DNA from: Mageeibacillus sp. UBA5747
GTDB lineage: Bacteria > Bacillota > Clostridia > Saccharofermentanales > UBA5734
Direction of reading: 5' to 3'
DNA: 25,797 bases
NCBI GenBank assembly: GCA_002419145.1
Contig: DIFN01000076.1
Location: 186,229 to 212,025 of the forward strand
Part shown: in pieces, positions 23,195 to 25,797 of the stretch
How positions within the stretch are numbered: the first letter of the stretch is position 1
Layout of the letters: every line of letters begins with the position of its first letter
Position numbers and translations under genes: made by a program
Notes under the pieces: generated by a model
What the model was told of the DNA's origin: nothing
The model's input: only the letters and a program-made list of their open reading frames with translations
Database searches by the model: none

Positions 23195-24397
23195 TCATCC
23201 CTTTTTATAACCATAACTCTCAAAAAACTCATCCCGGAAATCGAGCAGGCGATCTTTGGCAATGGCCTTTCTGACATTGGCCATCAGCTGGATCAGAAAG
23301 TGGAGATTGTGCCAGGATGTCAGGCGCAGGCCAAACATTTCATTCGCTTTCAAAAGATGGCGGATATAAGCCCGCGAATAGTTCTGACAGACATAGCAGG
23401 TGCAGTCTGACTCAATCGGCGCAAAATCGCGCGCATATTTGGCATCGCGCACGATCAGTCGCCCCTTTTTCGTCAGGACGGTGCCATTGCGGCCGATCCG
23501 GGTCGGCAGGACGCAATCGAACATATCGATGCCTCGGATGGCTCCTTCAATCAGGTAGTCCGGAGTGCCGACACCCATCAGGTAGCGCGGCTTGTCCGTC
23601 GGCATCAGGGGGACTGTTTCCTCAAGCATCTCGTAGAGCAGGTGAGCCGGTTCACCGACCGAGAGGCCGCCCAAGGCATAGCCAGGCAGGTCATAAGACG
23701 TGATCTCACGGGCACTTTGCTGGCGGTATTTGGGATAGGTGCCACCTTGGATGATGCCAAACAGCGCCTGCCGGTCCGTGTTTTTGTGAGCGGTGATGCA
23801 GCGGTCGAGCCAGCGCGTCGTGCGCTCGAGGGATTCTTTGACATAGCTTTCGTCTGCCGGCCAGGGCGTACATTCATCGAAAGCCATGATGATGTCCGAC
23901 CCGAGGTCATTCTGGACTTCGATCGACTTTTCCGGCGTCAGGATGTGGCGCGAGCCATCGATGTGCGATTTGAAGCGGACGCCTTCTTCGGTGATGTGGC
24001 GCCGGTCTGACAATGAGAAAACCTGGAAGCCGCCGCTGTCGGTCAAGATCGGGCGGTCCCAGTTCATAAACCGGTGCAGGCCGCCGGCGTCGCGCACGAT
24101 GTCGCTGCCTGGGCGCATCCAGAGATGGTAGGTGTTGGATAAGATGATCCCGGCATCCATGGCCTTGAGTTCTTCCGGAGCCATACCTTTGACCGTGGCT
24201 TGAGTGCCGACCGGCATGAAAGCAGGAGTCTCGAACGAACCGTGCGGCGTGTGAACCACCCCCTGCCGAGCGCCAGACTGGCGGCAGGTATGCTGATGCT
24301 CATACCAGACCGCATGGTGGCTTGTGTGCGATGGCTTGTGTGCCTGAGCTGATCCTTCTTCTGGGCTGGTCTCAGGTGTGCTGGTCTCAGGTTTCAT
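23195..24397 (-). CDS. tgt: Queuine tRNA-ribosyltransferase (tRNA-guanine transglycosylase)
   Basis: Tgt exchanges guanine 34 for the queuosine precursor preQ1 in GUN-anticodon tRNAs. The 400-residue protein has the usual core: HTPHGSFETPAFMPVGTQATVKG, the catalytic D120 in ILTDSGGFQVFSL, GGLSVGEP, and the nucleophile D294 in FDCVLPTRIGRNG. The zinc site is CTCYVCQ with a distant H in TSWHNL. The first ~28 residues (MKPETSTPETSPEEG... rich in P, E, S, T and H) are an extension not seen in the family. ATG at 24397 overlaps the end of queA by 11 nt; its AAGGA site is 14 nt away, so an ATG at 24412 is possible but has its AAGG directly adjacent. The core is certain, the start less so. Confidence 0.96.
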   Translation of the reverse strand: MKPETSTPETSPEEGSAQAHKPSHTSHHAVWYEHQHTCRQSGARQGVVHTPHGSFETPAFMPVGTQATVKGMAPEELKAMDAGIILSNTYHLWMRPGSDIVRDAGGLHRFMNWDRPILTDSGGFQVFSLSDRRHITEEGVRFKSHIDGSRHILTPEKSIEVQNDLGSDIIMAFDECTPWPADESYVKESLERTTRWLDRCITAHKNTDRQALFGIIQGGTYPKYRQQSAREITSYDLPGYALGGLSVGEPAHLLYEMLEETVPLMPTDKPRYLMGVGTPDYLIEGAIRGIDMFDCVLPTRIGRNGTVLTKKGRLIVRDAKYARDFAPIESDCTCYVCQNYSRAYIRHLLKANEMFGLRLTSWHNLHFLIQLMANVRKAIAKDRLLDFRDEFFESYGYKKG

Positions 24398-25451
24398 GAA
24401 ACTGACAGGCATCCTTTCGTCGGGTGATGAACATCGCATCTCCAAAACTGAAGAAACGGTAACGTTTGTCAATGGCCTCCTGGTAAGCCCTGAAGATGTT
24501 CTCCCTGCCGGCCATGGCTGACACAAGCATCAGCAAGGTGGATTCCGGCAAATGGAAATTGGTGATCAGGGCATCTACGATCTTGAAAACATATCCGGGG
24601 TAGATGAAAATATCTGTCCAGCCGGAATCAGCAACCAGCTGGCCCTGATGGGCACTGGCAACGGTTTCCAGCACGCGGTTGCTGGTCGTTCCGACCGCGA
24701 TCACGCGGTGACCGTTGGTTTTGGCCTTCATAATCGCGTCAACCGAGGCCTGGGGCAGGTCATAAAACTCAGCATGCATCTGATGATCCTGGATGTTGTC
24801 TGCCTTGACCGGTCGGAATGTGCCCAACCCGACGTGCAACGTGACCTCGGCAATGACGACACCTTGTGCCCGCAGGCGATCCAGGAGTTCAGGCGTGAAA
24901 TGCAAGCCAGCAGTCGGGGCAGCTGCAGAGCCATCCAATTTGGCATAAACCGTCTGGTAGCGTTCTTTGTCTTCGAGTTTTTCCCGGATATAGGGTGGCA
25001 AAGGCATCGTTCCGGCCTGGGCGAGGACAGATTCAAAAACGCCGTCAAACTCGAAACGGACAATCCGATTGCCGTCGTCGCAGATTTGAAGGACACGAGC
25101 TTCGAGCACCCCTGGGATAAAGGAGATATGATGGCCGGGCCTAACTCGGCGCCCGGGCTTGACGATGACCTCCCAGTCGGTGTCGGAGAGCCGTTTCAGA
25201 AGCAGGAATTCCACTGGTGTGCCGCTGTCACTGCGCTGGCCCAGCAGTCGGGCTGGAATGACGCGTGTGTTGTTGATGACCAGGCAATCCCCTGCTGCCA
25301 GCAGATCCGGCAAGTCGGAAAATATCTGATGCTGGATCGCACCAGTGCAACCATCCAGGACCAGAAGGCGCGACCCATCCCGATTGGCCAACGGATGCTG
25401 GGCGATCAATTCTTCGGGCAGGAAATAGTTGAAATCAGTACGTTTAATCAT
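24387..25451 (-). CDS. queA: S-adenosylmethionine:tRNA ribosyltransferase-isomerase
   Basis: QueA transfers and rearranges the ribosyl part of S-adenosylmethionine onto preQ1 in tRNA, giving epoxyqueuosine, the step after Tgt. The 354-residue protein has normal length and motifs: FNYFLPEELIAQHP, VINNTRVIPARL, GSAAAPTAGLHFT, HVGLGTFRPV, HAEFY, VGTTSNRVLE, FIYPGYVFK and TNFHLPESTLLMLV. The ATG at 25451 is preceded by no Shine-Dalgarno. TATAAT ends only 8 nt before it, so transcription should begin at or next to the ATG, and the message appears leaderless. The stop overlaps tgt, so both queuosine genes are co-expressed. Confidence 0.97.
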   Translation of the reverse strand: MIKRTDFNYFLPEELIAQHPLANRDGSRLLVLDGCTGAIQHQIFSDLPDLLAAGDCLVINNTRVIPARLLGQRSDSGTPVEFLLLKRLSDTDWEVIVKPGRRVRPGHHISFIPGVLEARVLQICDDGNRIVRFEFDGVFESVLAQAGTMPLPPYIREKLEDKERYQTVYAKLDGSAAAPTAGLHFTPELLDRLRAQGVVIAEVTLHVGLGTFRPVKADNIQDHQMHAEFYDLPQASVDAIMKAKTNGHRVIAVGTTSNRVLETVASAHQGQLVADSGWTDIFIYPGYVFKIVDALITNFHLPESTLLMLVSAMAGRENIFRAYQEAIDKRYRFFSFGDAMFITRRKDACQFHET

Positions 25452-25459
25452 AGCTTGGC

Positions 25460-25488
25460 ATTATAGCGAGAATTGACGATAAAGTATA
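25460..25488 (-). promoter_or_regulatory. Promoter of queA, predicted to make a leaderless mRNA
   Basis: On the minus strand, a perfect TATAAT (25460-25465) has TATACT (25483-25488) 17 nt upstream, a poor -35 with three of six consensus bases. Expected initiation about 7-8 nt downstream falls on the queA ATG. The -35 lies in the spacer of the divergent dapA promoter. Confidence 0.6.
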
Positions 25489-25502
25489 GCCGATGGTATC
25501 AT
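25473..25502 (+). promoter_or_regulatory. Promoter of dapA
   Basis: TTGACG (25473-25478) and TATCAT (25497-25502) are 18 nt apart, with TGG before the -10 making it an extended -10. It overlaps the divergent queA promoter. The ~95-nt leader that follows contains a small hairpin AGGCT-TTAG-AGCCT (about 25509-25522); it is too short for a lysine riboswitch. Confidence 0.6.
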
Positions 25503-25603
25503 GACACCAGGCTTTAGAGCCTTAACCATCTAACGGCCAGCGCATTTTTGCAGGAGTTCCAGTCATACCTTTCAAAATAGAGCCCTTTCTGGAGGATCAC
25601 CTT

Positions 25604-25797
25604 ATGAAAAAGCCCTTGTTCCAAGGATCCGGTGTCGCCATCATCACACCGTTTACCGAATCGGGTGTCCATTTCGACGTCCTGTCTGAGTTGTGTGAAT
25701 TCCAAATCCAGCATGGCACCGATGCCATTATCGTCGCTGGCACCACCGGTGAAGCATCCACCATGCCTGATGAAGAACATCTGGCGATCATTGCCCA
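25604..25797 (+). CDS. dapA: 4-hydroxy-tetrahydrodipicolinate synthase, 5' part (cut by window edge)
   Basis: DapA condenses pyruvate with aspartate semialdehyde, the entry step to diaminopimelate and lysine. Sixty-four codons are visible. They start MKKPLFQGSGVAIITPF, then LCEFQIQHGTDAIIVAGTTGEAS, the beta-alpha unit with the TTGE signature that contacts pyruvate, then TMPDEEHLAII. ATG at 25604 has GGAGG 8 nt upstream. The Schiff-base lysine and the rest are outside the window. It is the only protein gene seen on the plus strand. Confidence 0.94.
   Translation, partial: MKKPLFQGSGVAIITPFTESGVHFDVLSELCEFQIQHGTDAIIVAGTTGEASTMPDEEHLAIIA

Noticed and set aside
25503..25603. Lysine riboswitch in the dapA leader
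   Set aside because: The leader is about 95 nt with one 5-bp hairpin; a lysine riboswitch needs far more sequence and a recognisable multi-helix core.
1..25797. CRISPR arrays, insertion sequences, toxin-antitoxin pairs
   Set aside because: No regularly spaced repeats, transposase motifs or typical small paired genes were found on either strand.

Overview
The window reads as chromosome from a moderately GC-rich Clostridia-type Firmicute. Three things suggest this. A SCIFF (ranthipeptide) precursor with its radical-SAM maturase sits next to yajC, tgt and queA. dnaG, sigA, trmK and a Nif3-family gene follow one another in the order usual in Firmicutes. Shine-Dalgarno sites are strong (GGAGG type), with several TTG or GTG starts. 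Family-level placement is not possible by eye. One gene, a purM of the long Bacteroidetes-like form, is unusual for the setting. Almost everything is on the minus strand, so genes are read from high to low coordinates.

Reading from the right end, dapA (plus strand, cut by the window edge) and queA diverge from overlapping promoters; queA appears to be leaderless. queA, tgt, yajC, scfA and scfB then follow: queuosine tRNA modification, a Sec-associated membrane protein, and a ranthipeptide pair with a strong terminator between peptide and maturase. Next come a gamma-type carbonic anhydrase homologue, dnaG, sigA, trmK and a Nif3-like gene. The RNase P RNA gene (rnpB) starts at the very end of the Nif3 gene, from a promoter buried in its coding sequence, and is followed by purM, rpsO and pnp. 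rpsO has a clear promoter, a structured leader and a terminator; pnp has its own foldable leader.

The middle (about 7.5-11.3 kb) is an accessory stretch between tRNA-Trp (plus) and tRNA-Pro (minus). It holds a 1009-residue LacZ-like GH2 protein that appears to have lost its catalytic and metal-binding residues while keeping the whole fold, followed directly by a frameshifted, headless gene remnant. Each tRNA gene and the GH2 gene has a near-consensus promoter, and hairpin terminators separate them.

The left part is one tight minus-strand operon: proC, rnhA, a Nudix ADP-ribose pyrophosphatase, ftsK/spoIIIE, ygiQ, folD and the first codons of a further gene. Most junctions overlap by a few bases or are nearly touching, but ygiQ runs an unusual 125 nt into folD.

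Most genes are housekeeping. The items most worth a second look are the GH2 pseudoenzyme with its neighbouring remnant, the ranthipeptide unit with its internal terminator, the leaderless queA/divergent dapA promoter, the rnpB promoter inside a coding sequence, the leaders of rpsO and pnp, and the Bacteroidetes-like purM.
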